A stretch of 64,000 nucleotides of DNA from Macrosoma leucophasiata. Lineage: Eukaryota; Arthropoda; Insecta; Lepidoptera; Hedylidae. The stretch covers positions 5,982,001 through 6,046,000 of the forward strand of contig JAWQUS010000009.1 of NCBI GenBank assembly GCA_036365455.1. Direction: 5' to 3'. Below the pieces are notes generated by a model that was not told where the DNA came from, did no database searches, and worked only from the letters and a program-made list of their open reading frames with translations. Position 1 is the first letter of the stretch. The number at the start of each line of letters is the position of its first letter. The translations under genes and the position numbers were made by a program. Below, piece by piece: positions 11,381-21,195 of the stretch.

Positions 11381-11420
11381 TAAAATAAAAATTTATCAGA
11401 TAAAATAAAAATTTATCAGA
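11381..11420. repeat. Perfect 20-bp tandem duplication at the LINE 5' junction
   Basis: TAAAATAAAAATTTATCAGA occurs at 11381-11400 and again at 11401-11420 without a mismatch, directly between the GC-rich LINE 5' region and the AT-rich Helitron. It may be slippage during insertion or 5'-UTR repeat structure. Confidence 0.95.
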
Positions 11421-12339
11421 TTTATTATTTCCATTTAATTTTATAAGATGTTTCGATTTGTTCTGGTAATTGCTGAGCTCTTTCAACACGATTGCGTCGT
11501 GACCCTTTGCTGCTCGCGTTGTTGAGGTTAGATTTTTTCGGTGGCATTTGACTGAAAATAATAATTTAATCGTTTAAATATTAGAAAGAGGAACTGAAAA
11601 ACATGTTATCATAGCACATTGAAATAATAAGTGCTAAATATTTTTTAATAGAGGTTAAATAAAAACAATAAAAAAAAATATTTGTACAACTATTGAAAAA
11701 GTGTAGGAAATTGTGTATCATTTTTGCATTGACATTTTAATTAAATTTTATAATTAAGTGATAATACTTACATACATATATTCAAATTAAATTATTAAGT
11801 TTTGATCAATGAAGCACAAATAAGTAAAAAACAGGATTAATTTCACTGTATTATCTTCATTATAATATGAATTCAATTTTCACTTCAGTCAGTAACACGT
11901 GGCCGGCTATGCTAACACCAAAAGTTTAAAAAGTGGAAATAATTGAATTATACGGTATTTCGTTCACTACAAAATAAATTTAATTAATTTTATAGCGTCA
12001 ACAACACGTGGTAATTATGCTGTTAAAATGTAGCATAAATGACACGTTTGTAGATTTACCATAGCAGCGCCATCTATTGATTACTTACTTAACCCAGTCG
12101 AAAGGTATCGACATCTGTTAGAATCATTTGGAGTTAACAGATAATTGTGACTGTCAAATAATAACAGACAAATAATTAGCAATAAATTAAAATTGCGACT
12201 ATAATTTGAGATTTAAACTATCCTATCTCTCAAGTTGGATCGAACTGCACATGGTGTGCGAATTTTATTATAATCGGTTAAGTGGTTTAGGAGTCCATTG
12301 AGGACAAACATTGTGACATGAGATTTATATATATTAAGA

Positions 12340-12690
12340 TATTAGAGAGCCACCACGTATTGCATGTGCTCTACTGAACGAACTACCAACCTGGTGCCTG
12401 CTGAAATCGAATATTAATTCATGGGATTTCAACCAATGTTCTGTAAAACAACAGATGTCTACATTACGATCATTCATAAATAACTCAATTTCTAAGTCTT
12501 TACCCACCATCCCTTGTATATTCTGGTGCACCAGGTTAACAATATTACTTTTTTTGCTTAACTTAATTTTATTACTAAGTGGTGGATTTCTCTCTACCTT
12601 TTTAAAGTGGGAGCAAGAGGCTGTCTCTTTTGTCTCTAAATTTAATTTAAATTGTTTGGTTCAAGAACCGAATTATATGTCAATTGTTTA
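12340..12690 (-). pseudogene. CR1-like LINE ORF2, endonuclease N-terminus
   Basis: The minus-strand frame reads LVHQNIQGM (first endonuclease motif), VDICCFTEHWLKSHE (catalytic glutamate) and AIRGGSLI, where the Helitron interrupts it. The continuation is at 7427-6819. A lysine/asparagine-rich lead (about 12532-12680) is in frame upstream without a clear start codon. It lies directly downstream of the ORF1-like frame. Confidence 0.8.
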
Positions 12691-12702
12691 AAGTTGTTTT
12701 TA

Positions 12703-13359
12703 CTACGATAGTACTACTACGATAGTATTTATCTTTTGACTATGAAAGTCTATTCTTAATAATGGGATTAATGTCAATTTATTATTATCAGTCAGGTTGT
12801 CAGTTGTAAGATTTAATAAATATCTTAAATTATTTTCCTTATCAGACAGACTCTTGCTAAAAGGTAATGTAAATAAAATAATATTTTTTACATTTAGTGT
12901 CTGTAAGATGTCCAATTTGTTAATTAAGTGTTTTTTATTTAAATTACCTCTATTAGCAATAAATATAATTAATGTGGCATCCTGTTCGAAGCTAAAAGCT
13001 GATATTTTTTCTAATATGCCATCAAATGATAACCCTGGCATGCAGTGGTTTATAAATGTTGACTGTCCCGAGCTAAAATTCAATAAGTGCCCAAAGTCTT
13101 TACCGATGTCATCACTGAACATTACATATTTCTGTTTAACATTATTTGATGATAAGGAACTGTTAGAAACTGTGCTAGATGAGCTCTGGGGCTGGTTAGC
13201 AGGAGGATCACATACAGTCTCTGAACTCACTGAATTGAGCGTATCACCACAATGATTTTGGGCGTTAATCAATAAATCAAATTGCTCTGAATTATATTTG
13301 CACTGGTCTACTAGTTTGTTCATGGCCAGTATGTGTTCCCGAATTTCCTGAGGTTTCAT
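12703..13359 (-). CDS. CR1-like LINE ORF1-like protein, 218 aa
   Basis: The frame lies just 5' of the ORF2 endonuclease, as expected for ORF1. It begins MKPQEIREHILAMNK (helical), has a Ser-rich linker (about residues 55-75) and an alpha/beta C-terminal half. That half starts YVMFSDDIGKDFGHLLN and includes HCMPGLSFDGILEKI and NVKNIILFTLPFS. From memory, many CR1-type ORF1 proteins carry an SGNH/esterase-like domain, and this segment has that rhythm, but the catalytic Ser-His pair cannot be confirmed. There is no zinc finger. The frame is open but its partner ORF2 is destroyed. Confidence 0.6.
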   Translation of the reverse strand: MKPQEIREHILAMNKLVDQCKYNSEQFDLLINAQNHCGDTLNSVSSETVCDPPANQPQSSSSTVSNSSLSSNNVKQKYVMFSDDIGKDFGHLLNFSSGQSTFINHCMPGLSFDGILEKISAFSFEQDATLIIFIANRGNLNKKHLINKLDILQTLNVKNIILFTLPFSKSLSDKENNLRYLLNLTTDNLTDNNKLTLIPLLRIDFHSQKINTIVVVLS

Positions 13360-13784
13360 ACTTTCAATATGTAATTTATTAATGTCATATTCATAATTAA
13401 TTCTGTTATTATCAATTTTAGATGATTCCTTGCAATGGCCTTGCGAGACAAGGCCTTGCGAGTCATCATTATAAAGATAAACAAGAAACAGCGTTTGATA
13501 ATTAAAATCCCAAACAGTTGTTTAACAGTTTAGAAGAGTGGTTATGAAAGGTTAGCACTTCTATATACCGATCAGGTATGTAATTCGTCAATTTTTCGAT
13601 TATTTAATATAAATGAGTATTTATATACTCTGATCAAGACCCTAGAATGGAGATAACTGACAATGATTGACAACTTGTTAACGTGTTTTATGATTCAAAT
13701 ATACGTACGATACAAATGTCAAAAAGCCGGCCGGCAATTTCTTCGTTAATTCTTCACAATTAAGCACGGTTTTCACAAACAATA
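13360..13784. other. Probable 5' flank of the CR1-like LINE
   Basis: AT-rich sequence leading up to the next Helitron. A short direct repeat AAGGCCTTGCGAG / ATGGCCTTGCGAG lies at about 13436-13462. The 5' end of the LINE must fall here but is not marked by a recognisable boundary. Confidence 0.4.
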
Positions 13785-14666
13785 TCCTACTACTATTATA
13801 AAGGCGAAAGTTTGTATGTATGGATGTATGGATGTTTGTTACTCTTTCACGTAAAAACTACTGAATGGATTTGAATGAAACTTTACCACAATATAGCTTA
13901 TACATCAGAATAACACATAGGCTATAGCTTATACATCAGAATAACACATAGGCTACAATTTTTGAGGTTTTTAATGTGAGGTCGTAGAAAAAACACATTT
14001 TTTGCGCTTACATTGCAAACGCTGACTGAATCCTACAAGATAGATCAAAACAATTTACTACAGTATTGTACAACTTAAAAAGGTCTACAAAAAAGTCCGT
14101 GATGGTATATGTTTATCTCTTAGGAATAACCTACAATAACCATTTTTTATGCTTTACTTTGTACGAGAAATAATGGCTTATTTACGAAGCGATTTTAAGC
14201 AATACAGTATTAATCCTTATCCAATTAAGTATCTTAAATACATTGTGCATTTAATAAAGATCAATATGGCTTTCTACAGCATGTAAATTAAATAAATATT
14301 TTCGAAGATATCACAGATTTAAAATGCAGAGTCATAGCAATTTCGGCGATAAATACCGTTTCGGTGATAAATACCGGCAGCGGCGCCAGGCGAACGGGGC
14401 GTGGGGGAGCGGGGTAGGTGCGGTGGGGAAGAAGTGGCTCATCGCTGAGTGCGCGACCCGAACGCGGGCAGACACGTGAGGGCAGACGTCGTTGACGGTT
14501 GTGTCCGTTTTGCGAATTTTCAAGGCACTAGCGATTTCTTTTTGGTTAGGAGTTACACGTACAAATTAGGGCTCTGCAGTGCTTAGTTACCGTATTTCTT
14601 ACTTATTACTAGACTAGACGGGACGAACCTGAAGTCCACGCGAACGAAGTCGCGGGCAAAAGCTAG
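13785..14666 (+). mobile_element. Non-autonomous Helitron, 882 bp
   Basis: Starts TCCTACTACTATTATAAAGG after an A (13784) and ends GCGGGCAAAAGCTAG before a T (14667). A CGCGA...TCGCG hairpin sits 8 nt before the CTAG end. There is no Rep/helicase frame. An internal 28-nt tandem duplication (CTTATACATCAGAATAACAC units, 13898-13955) and a GC-rich patch (14380-14500) are present. I recall the same head and tail as common in Lepidoptera. Confidence 0.85.
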
Positions 14667-14808
14667 TAAACAATAATTGTATACAATTGTTACTGGGCAA
14701 AATTATTTGTGAATAATAATAATATATATTATATAGAAATTAAATTAATAAAATACGGGACAGTCAAAAACAGCTGTTAGCTCAACCAGTACTGCCAGCA
14801 AAAAAAAA

Positions 14809-14960
14809 ATAGACGATTTTTGTAATGTGCGTGTGTCGCACGCATTTCCCCCCGCAAAAAATGACGGACTCTTTTGCATCGGCAATACACGCTATGGCTA
14901 CTCGCCTCCAGTCCGCCGCGACCGGTGGGCCGCGTTGCTCTATGGATGTGACGAACTATG
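14809..14960 (+). repeat. Dispersed repeat J, copy 3
   Basis: Same order as 2859-2984 in the opposite orientation: ATAGACGATTTTTGTAATG, GTGTGTCGCACGCA, CCCGCAAAAAATGACGG, TTTTGCATCGGCAATA, GGCTACTCGCCTCCAGTCC, then TTGCTCTATGGATGTG. An open frame across it (14825-15118) looks incidental. Confidence 0.75.
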
Positions 14961-15231
14961 TAGCCTTACTTATGTGGCTAGCCATTCGTCCAGTGGTCGC
15001 ATGTCGAAATGCTGTCCCGAAGTCTTTCTTAAATCTAGTTAAAGTTCGAAATTGTGTCAAAGAGAAAGTTCAACCAACCAACCCACCAACAAAATTAGCA
15101 TATGGCTTGTGGGCGTAAGCGACACCATATTACTTAATTTGGCTATCGCTTAGTGACTGAATGAATGACTAGTGTGTATTGCTACTGTTATCCATTTTTA
15201 TGACATGTTACATTGTATTGTACTGTATTTT

Positions 15232-15297
15232 TTGGAGCCAGCCAAGACATCTGGCCAAAAATTCGTATTGCAATTTGGCCAAACATCTTGGGGCCAG
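15232..15297. repeat. Imperfect inverted repeat (hairpin)
   Basis: GAGCCAGCCAAGACATCTGG and the TTTGGCCAAACATCTTGG-type arm (15274-15291) pair across an AT-rich loop. It abuts the left end of the next foldback element. Confidence 0.65.
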
Positions 15298-15522
15298 GGG
15301 ACCGGCCGCTTAGCTCAAATGCTTTCGTGACGCTTTCGATTATGACGCCATCCTATCAGCTTAGTACCGCCTAATTTTGCCTGGAAGTGTTGTCGTCAGC
15401 AGGTACATAACTACTTTAGATTAAAATGTTTTAATACGCGATGCGAAATTGAATAAATGTCGCCATAATCGAAAGCGTGACGAAAGCATCACAAAAACAT
15501 TAGAATTAGGCGGTCGGCCCCC
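15296..15522. mobile_element. Foldback MITE, about 227 bp
   Basis: Ends GGGGACCGGCCGC and GCGGTCGGCCCCC are inverted. Inner arms share ATGCTTTCGTGACGCTTTCG and GATTATGACGCCAT with the complementary stretch at 15450-15500. No coding content; no clear target duplication. Confidence 0.8.
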
Positions 15523-15804
15523 GGTAGAGGCAAAAATTCCTACACGGTCGTCAGTATTCGCTCATTATCTATGAAAATTGTATGTGTATTTTATATAAGA
15601 ATGAATAGCAATAGGTCAAAATAGACATAAGCATGTCCGTAACGGTTTTTACTCGTGTATGGAAATGTTAAGGGCTTTTTGGTTAAACTTTATGTTGAAA
15701 GTAAAATATTTAAGTGATTTTTAGAAACATTAGCACAAGTTGCTTTCTTAATATAAATAATAATATGAAAAAAAGCAACAACAGATTATGTTTCGTGTTT
15801 TTCT
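15523..15804. other. No recognisable feature
   Basis: AT-rich; nothing assignable. Confidence 0.35.
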
Positions 15805-15880
15805 TCTTTCCATCTGGTGATCGAATCCGGGACCTCGGGCTGCAGCAACGCGATTGCGACCACTGGACCAAAGAAACAGT
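15805..15880 (-). repeat. tRNA-derived SINE head fragment
   Basis: On the minus strand TTGGTCCAGTGGTCGCAATC resembles a pol III box A region and GGATTCGATCACC a diverged box B, about 33 bp apart as in a tRNA. No tRNA gene can be folded from it. The SINE body is not recognisable. Confidence 0.5.
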
Positions 15881-16401
15881 CAAAGAGACAAACAAGGCGT
15901 GGTCAAGCAATATATTAACAAGAATTATATTCATGCATTTTTGTTCAAAAGCGCCATGTAAATTTCATACGCTAATGGATCAATTTTGAAATGGACACGC
16001 GATGGCACGTGGAAACGAACCGACCACAACACACTACTTCAAATTAATTAACCTGACGCAGAATGGGGTAGATTATTTTGATATGAATGTTTTATTGCCG
16101 TTATCAAACATCACTTTTATTTCCATGGGCTAGGCGCCGGTTTCTTATGACATCATCTTCTTTGTTTTTGGACGGACCCCGCCCACGGCATTTCGCGAAG
16201 AAAACGTGTATCTTTAATTACCACTAAATGTAAGTTTCAACTTTTGAACTTGGTTTAATAACTGTTTTAGAAATAAACGTTATCCATTAGATAGCAAAAG
16301 ATGGCGGTCCGCGACCCCCTAGGCCTCTACCATCTCGCCTGGCCGCAGGATCCTACCTCTTTGGCGAAGTAACATTGCGTTCTGTCCCTCCACAGGCTTA
16401 T
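15881..16401. other. No recognisable feature
   Basis: Mixed-composition DNA with nothing assignable. Confidence 0.35.
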
Positions 16402-16531
16402 TTGCTGGTGTTAGATTCTTGGAGATCAAGAGCGTAGGCTCTACCGCATTATCTCATCTATCTGCCACCAAATGGTAGTGTTGAACACTATCGTCTTCCG
16501 GTGTGATGTTAATGTTTGGCCCTGTAATTAC
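16402..16531 (+). repeat. Family A repeat, degenerate 5' half
   Basis: Shares GAGCGTAGGC, CTACCGCATTA, CCACCAAATGGTAGTGTTGA, CACTATCGT, CCGGT and GGCCCTGTAATTAC with complete copies. The tail is absent. Confidence 0.65.
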
Positions 16532-17060
16532 TATGTCGGTGGCCCGTTTGCGCCAAGCCTTATTGTTGCTAAATATCTGACGATTTCACAAGTAGGTATT
16601 TAGCATACGAATTTCTTCCTATCTGGATATATTTTTGTTGTGTTCACAATACCAAGGTCGAGTACGTGAGAATGTTTCTCATCAAAAACCATTTCAATTA
16701 TGTAATGGATTATTATATCTCATTTAAATTGTATAATGTCCGCATAAAGATTATAATTATCTTTTTACGCAATGTTTATTGTATTGAGTCTTATGAATTC
16801 GATTGTATCGCAATAATGCACATAGTTATTGGTTTTTTTAGTATCCATTTCAAAATTAAAATGTAATTATTGAGTATTGACGTAAGAGATTAAAAAATAT
16901 ATTCACCTACGTACTTACAATGTATTTGTAAATTTACTAAATATCAGATTCTATGATGTCACTAGATAATGTATTCTCTATTCTTTTAATACAGAATACG
17001 GGTGCTTCTTGTTTTTATGGAGATTACGTCATTTGGGTTAATGAACCAGAACCTACAAAC
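16532..17060. other. No recognisable feature
   Basis: AT-rich, no coding signal beyond chance frames of about 66 codons. Confidence 0.35.
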
Positions 17061-17600
17061 TGGCTCAGTAGTCTGGAGGTAGGCTACTACTGCTACACTG
17101 GGATCCTAGGTTCGATCTCTGGGTCGGAGAGCTAAGTGATATTGAGATTTTTCTCAATGCTACCTCCGGGGTTTTTATAAAGTGCCCGAAGATTAAGAAG
17201 ATTTTACTGGTGGTAGAGCTCCAGTGACGGAGCTCGCGGGCGTAGGCACGTAGTAAATGGTAGTGTTCAGCACTATCGTGTTCCGGTCAGGTGGTAATGT
17301 ACGGCCCTGTAATTTCCGGCACAGAGGCATAACACCCTTAGGCCTCAGGAGTGGTAACGCATCTGCATTTTGACCTTGGTCTTTGTGTGGGTGTCTATAG
17401 GCTGCAGTCATCACTTAACATCAATGTGAACTGCATGCTTGTTTGCCACTTCCATTACATAAAAAAAAAAAAAAAAAAAAAAGATGTGAATAAGCTCGCC
17501 AGGTGTTACATTTTACAAAACGTAACAGGCGAATCGTGGGTGTTTGAGTGTTTGTATGTATGTTTGACTGCATGCATTTACATACGCCTATGAAATAACG
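17061..17600 (+). repeat. tRNA-derived SINE (family B), split by a family A insertion
   Basis: The left part (17061-17201) has a diverged box A (TAGTCTGGAGGTAGG) and box B (GGTTCGATCTCTGG), then the SINE body to GTGCCCGAAGAT. The body resumes at 17483 (GATGTGAATAAGCTCGCC) and continues with GTTACATTTTACAAAACG, ATCGTGGGTGTTTG and GCATGCATTTAC, in the same order as the uninterrupted copy at 40144-40472. The CTGCCTACCCC tail is lost. Confidence 0.8.
17202..17482 (+). repeat. Family A repeat, full-length with 22-A tail, inserted in a SINE
   Basis: Head TTTACTGGTGGTAGAGCTCC, tail AACTGCATGCTTGTTTGCC, then A at 17461-17482. A ~25-bp internal deletion removes the CACCGCATTACC block. Flanking AAGAT copies (17190s and 17481-17485) are a possible short target duplication. 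Confidence 0.9.
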
Positions 17601-17616
17601 TTACGTTAAGACTAAT

Positions 17617-17729
17617 GGTGATATTCACAGACTGCACTACGACTTTACTTTGAGCAAAGTATGCTTAGAACTGTCAGTACAGTATGAGACTTGACAGTTT
17701 GGTCAGTGCGGTCTGTGAATCTCGCCCTT
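17617..17729. mobile_element. Hairpin MITE (family M3), copy 1, one arm deleted
   Basis: The left arm CACAGACTGCACTACGACTT...AGAACTGTCA is complete. The right arm keeps only TGACAGTT and GCGGTCTGTGAATCTCGCCC. It directly abuts copy 2. Confidence 0.75.
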
Positions 17730-17871
17730 AGTGCGAGATTCACAGACCGCACTACGACTTTACTTTCAAGCAAAGTACGCTTCGAACTGGCAAATCCCAT
17801 ACTGTAATGACAGTTCTAAGCATACTTTGCTCAAAGTAAAGTCGTAGTGAGGTCCGTGAATCTCGTCCTAA
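17730..17871. mobile_element. Hairpin MITE (family M3), copy 2
   Basis: Arms 17731-17790 and about 17809-17868 are inverted, sharing GAGATTCACAGACCGCACTA, CGACTTTACTTT, GCAAAGTA and GAACTG. The transcript would form a ~60-bp stem with a short loop. A third copy is at 57348-57486. Confidence 0.85.
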
Positions 17872-17879
17872 GACTACAT

Positions 17880-19802
17880 TTCTACAGCACGTGCCAGAGA
17901 TGAAGCCTCGCGTGGAGAGCGACGACGCGACGCTTATTGAAAACCCGCACGTGTATGTACGTTACATATTGTTACGTATTGAGATTAAAATAAAACAGCC
18001 TCTTGGCGGTGTGTATGTTTTCTTTTGACTGATACTTTTTTAAAATTATAGCATAATAAATTACGTTGCGAGGGTAATAGACGTCTAAAATCAAGTTCCG
18101 CGAATTCAGTTAATTTAGGGTTATTTCGTAGCTTTTCGTATGTTTTTTTTTAAATGCCAAAAGTATACCAAATACAAATTACCTTTTCTATCCGTCGCTG
18201 ACCTCTCTTTACTCGCCTTTTTTTTTGTGAAATCGTCGTGATACTGTCAGTAACATTTTTCCGTGCAATTTCCAAAGTGTTCCTTTTGGAAATTTGCGAT
18301 ATCTCTCAAGATCCGAATGAAAACTTATGCGGATTACTCTGATACTCAATGATGAGGGCAGTCTCTACACCTTGTCAACACTTTCACCCAATATTTGAAT
18401 CAATGCAACTGAACCACACGCAGTCCATAGGCACATTAATTAGGTAGGGAGGGAATAAATCAACGTCTTTCGCATATTTCTAGTTTATGACGATCAATCG
18501 TGGCTACATTTGTAGACATTGGCATAGGACAAGAATTAATGTCTAGCAGTTTAAAATGATAACGGCCAGGACTAGCCACTATTGTTAGGTTTGCGTTAAA
18601 CTCTCTCGCAAAAGATTAGGAGATCCTAAGCATTTATCCGGAACACGATAGCGCACAAAATACTTAGGTATTATAAATGTTATTAGGTGATGCCGAGCTT
18701 GCTACGCCTTCGAGCTCTCTCATTAACAAACGGCAGCGGCGTCATCTATAGCTGATTACTATTTCAGATAATAGCGCGAGTTTTATCAACAGCAATATCA
18801 ATCGGAGCGACAGGATGGGAATTTCAGGGAAAGCAGCTATCAGTAACGTTACAGCGGACAAAAACAATGTTACCAACTTCAAAAAGATTCTCATTCGCAC
18901 CCAAATTAACTTAGTTCGACGGTTTTATTGGAGTTGCCATGAGTCACTTTTCTCTTTCCTGAAAACTCGGGAAATACGAGCGATATTGCATTTTCTCTAC
19001 GTCCTGTTTTGTTGAGCCAATTTAGTCGCATTTTCATATCCATATCGGCGTTTACCACGTCATCTGAAGTTCATGTTCAATTTAATGCGTTTATTTTGAC
19101 AGTTATTATAAACCAGACACGATATTTGTTGTAATTATTATATAGGAGCAGAGATACAGTAGACCTCCATGCCTCCACGATTTAGGTACGTCCTTATTCC
19201 CTTATTCATGAGCGAACAGTTACAATTTATTAAGCGGCTCCCTTATCAGCTTCTTCATGTATAGGTATCTCTTGTTCGTTTTTGTTTGAATTAATATAAT
19301 CATATTATTGCAACGATTGGCCATTCCTATAATCATAATGTCTTGATTTTTATGAATGTATCTACACTATGCCTTTATTTCTTTAGTAGGTATATTTTAG
19401 TGTTTAACCTATGTGTCGCATTCATCATGGACGACGTTACTGTTTTGCTACTGTGATAAAACATTGGCTTCATGTAATGGCCAATAAATTAAAGTTATGC
19501 AATAAAATAAAACTTTTTTCTGACCCCCCCTTTTATGACTAGTTGAATCTATTAGAATTTATTTAATTCGATTTCCCGAAATTTTACGTGCATTTTTTGT
19601 CATCTTGTAGGTATTTATAGAAAGCCGCCTTTATCCTCTGTTTCACTGTTCGATCCGTTGATAATTAATTAAAACGCAAATTGGTTCATACTTTAAAGTT
19701 AAATGTACTGAAGTGAAACTTCTTTTGGCGCAATTAGATCAAAATTTCAAGGGCAATTTTCATGCAACGGATATAATTGGCTAGACGAAATAGATTTGGT
19801 AA
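17880..19802. other. Mostly unassigned DNA
   Basis: A very decayed family A trace is visible at about 18632-18720 (CCGGAACACGATAG, TATTAGGTGATGCC, CGAGCTCTCT). No other repeat or coding signal is supported. Confidence 0.4.
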
Positions 19803-20007
19803 GGTATTTGGGTACTACGTCTGAACGGACCAAAAAGAATGGACCGTAGTCCATTCGGCCGTAATCAAAAATCGTCTACGTCTCAACGGACCGGTCATAA
19901 AATATTTATACATGGAGTACATTCGAGTGCAAAAGTTATAAATTGAAATACTACAAGTCTTAATTTTTTTCTTAAATTTGTATTATATTATTTCTAAAAA
20001 CAATGCT

Positions 20008-20042
20008 CTACACTCTGCCTACCCCGTTAGGGACCTGGCGTG
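20008..20042 (+). repeat. LINE family C 3'-end scrap
   Basis: CTCTGCCTACCCCGTTAGGG followed by ACCTGGCGTG is identical to the end of the LINE fragment at 25485-25514. A TA-rich microsatellite follows directly. It lies inside the TIR element. Confidence 0.8.
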
Positions 20043-20064
20043 TATTACATATATATATACATAT

Positions 20065-20095
<31 letters not shown>

Positions 20096-20160
20096 ATAAT
20101 ACATATATATATATATATATATATATAATACATACATATATATATAATACATACATATAT
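20043..20160. repeat. (TA)n / (TACATA)n microsatellite
   Basis: Runs of TATATA interspersed with CATA and ATACA units, growing out of the LINE 3' end. Open frames through it are artefacts. Confidence 0.9.
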
Positions 20161-20813
20161 AAAAACAATCAACCACTCAAACATATTGACAAAAAAAACC
20201 CGGTCAAGTGCGTGTTGAGCCACGCGCAATGTAGTGATCCGTAATTTTTAGGTTTGATTAATGTAATGAAAAAATATTATAAATATTTTCTATGGAGTTG
20301 TTCTAAAATTTCGAGTACTATGTGGTGGACTATTACTCGCAAACTTGTAAAGCCAACTTAGGTGTGATCATTTTCCTTTTAATTTCGTTATATGTAGCTA
20401 CTATTGCCGCAACGTTTGAATTTCTAACAACAACCGTTTTATTGGTAGAGGAGGGGGGGGGGGGGGCACTACATTATAAGAAAAATTGGCACTTGAATGC
20501 TTAATAAGTCACGAACAGTTATCTAAATCCAAAACTGTTGTAAGAACATCCCTTACATTTTTGAACGACCTATCCAACGATATAGAACCCACACTGTATA
20601 GAAAACGAAAAATAAAAATGAAAATTTATAAACCATACGACTGTTACGCTTGTATGCGACTGTACTTTTAAATTATTATATGACCGGGCCGTTGGGACGT
20701 AGACGTTTTTTGATTACGGCCGAATGGACTACGGTCCATTCTTTTTGGTCCTTTCAGACGTAGTACCCGGTATTTTACCTATGGATAAATAAGCTAAATA
20801 AATATCTAAAATA

Positions 20814-20930
20814 CTTCTGGTACTCGCAATGGCGATCAAGTTCTTAGGTAAGCCCACTTTGCCTAATCTATGTGCCGCTAAATGTTAGTATTCAACGCTG
20901 CTTTATGCCGATGGTCTCCGTACGGTCTCG
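20814..20930 (+). repeat. Family A repeat, degenerate, truncated
   Basis: Matches TTGCCTAATCTATGTGCCGC, TAAATGTTAGTATTCAACGC and CGTACGG of the consensus. It ends where the T run of the next, inverted copy begins. Confidence 0.55.
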
Positions 20931-21195
20931 TTTTTTTTTTTTATGTTCACATTGATGTTAAGTGATGACTGCAGCCTATAGACACCCACACAAAGACCAA
21001 GGTCAAAATGCAAATGCGTTACCACTCCTGAGGCCTAAGGTGTTATGCCTCTGTGCCGGAAATTACAGGGCCGTACATTACCACCTGACCGGAACACGAT
21101 AGTGCTGAACACTACCATTTAGCGGCAAGTAAATCAGGTAATGCGGTGGTGCCTACGCCCGCGAGCTCCGTCACTGGAGCTCTACCACCAGTAAA
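20931..21195 (-). repeat. Family A repeat (A1), near full-length
   Basis: T run at 20931-20942, then the tail with an internal deletion of the GGAAGTGGCAAACAAGCATG segment. The rest runs complete to CTACCACCAGTAAA at 21195. Tail-to-tail with the preceding copy. Confidence 0.85.

Larger units (their letters stand above)
7767..11420 (-). mobile_element. LINE (endonuclease + RT), apparently intact, inside the Helitron
   Basis: The 3' end is a 25-nt A tail (T run at 7767-7791). Before it is a short 3' UTR, then the long ORF (11030-7839), then a GC-rich 5' region up to about 11380. A perfect 20-bp tandem duplication (11381-11420) lies at the 5' junction. I found no convincing target duplication and no separate ORF1, so the 5' end could be incomplete. 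The GC-rich, stop-free composition contrasts with the AT-rich Helitron around it. Confidence 0.85.
7428..12339 (-). mobile_element. Non-autonomous Helitron, carrying a nested LINE
   Basis: On the minus strand the element starts TCTTAATATATATAAATCTC at 12339 and ends GGGTCAGCTAG at 7428. It is inserted between A (12340) and T (7427), the hallmark Helitron site. A GCCAC...GTGGC hairpin precedes the CTAG end (7441-7458). Without the inner LINE it is about 1.3 kb and carries no Rep/helicase frame. Removing 7428-12339 joins the interrupted endonuclease in frame (GGSLI followed by LLNKN), which fixes both ends to the base. Confidence 0.9.
5840..13400 (-). mobile_element. CR1-like LINE, 3'-truncated, split by a nested Helitron
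   Basis: Reading on the minus strand, an ORF1-like frame (13359-12703) is followed by the start of an endonuclease (12690-12340). Then come a 4.9-kb Helitron (12339-7428), the rest of the endonuclease (7427-6819) and part of a reverse transcriptase (6732-5840). The RT stops just after its first catalytic block, so motifs B to E and the 3' UTR are absent. LINEs are usually truncated at the 5' end; loss of the 3' end implies a later deletion or rearrangement. The 5' boundary is uncertain (13360-13780). Confidence 0.8.
19810..20768. mobile_element. DNA transposon remnant: 959 bp, ~88-bp TIRs, 7-bp target duplication
   Basis: TIRs start GGGTACTACGTCTGAA and match almost throughout 19810-19897 versus the complement of 20681-20768. 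Each arm holds a self-complementary GAATGGACCGTAGTCCATTC. GGTATTT flanks both sides (19803-19809 and 20769-20775). The interior has no transposase. It carries a LINE-tail scrap, a TA microsatellite and a G run (20449-20466). A 7-8 bp duplication suggests a P- or hAT-like family, but the termini do not identify one. Confidence 0.88.

Noticed and set aside
10714..11388. 224-codon plus-strand frame, Arg/Pro/Gly-rich
   Set aside because: It lies antisense to the GC-rich 5' region and N-terminus of the inner LINE; composition is that of translated GC-rich DNA.
19978..20244. Tyr/Ile-rich frames on both strands
   Set aside because: Translation of a TA-rich microsatellite.
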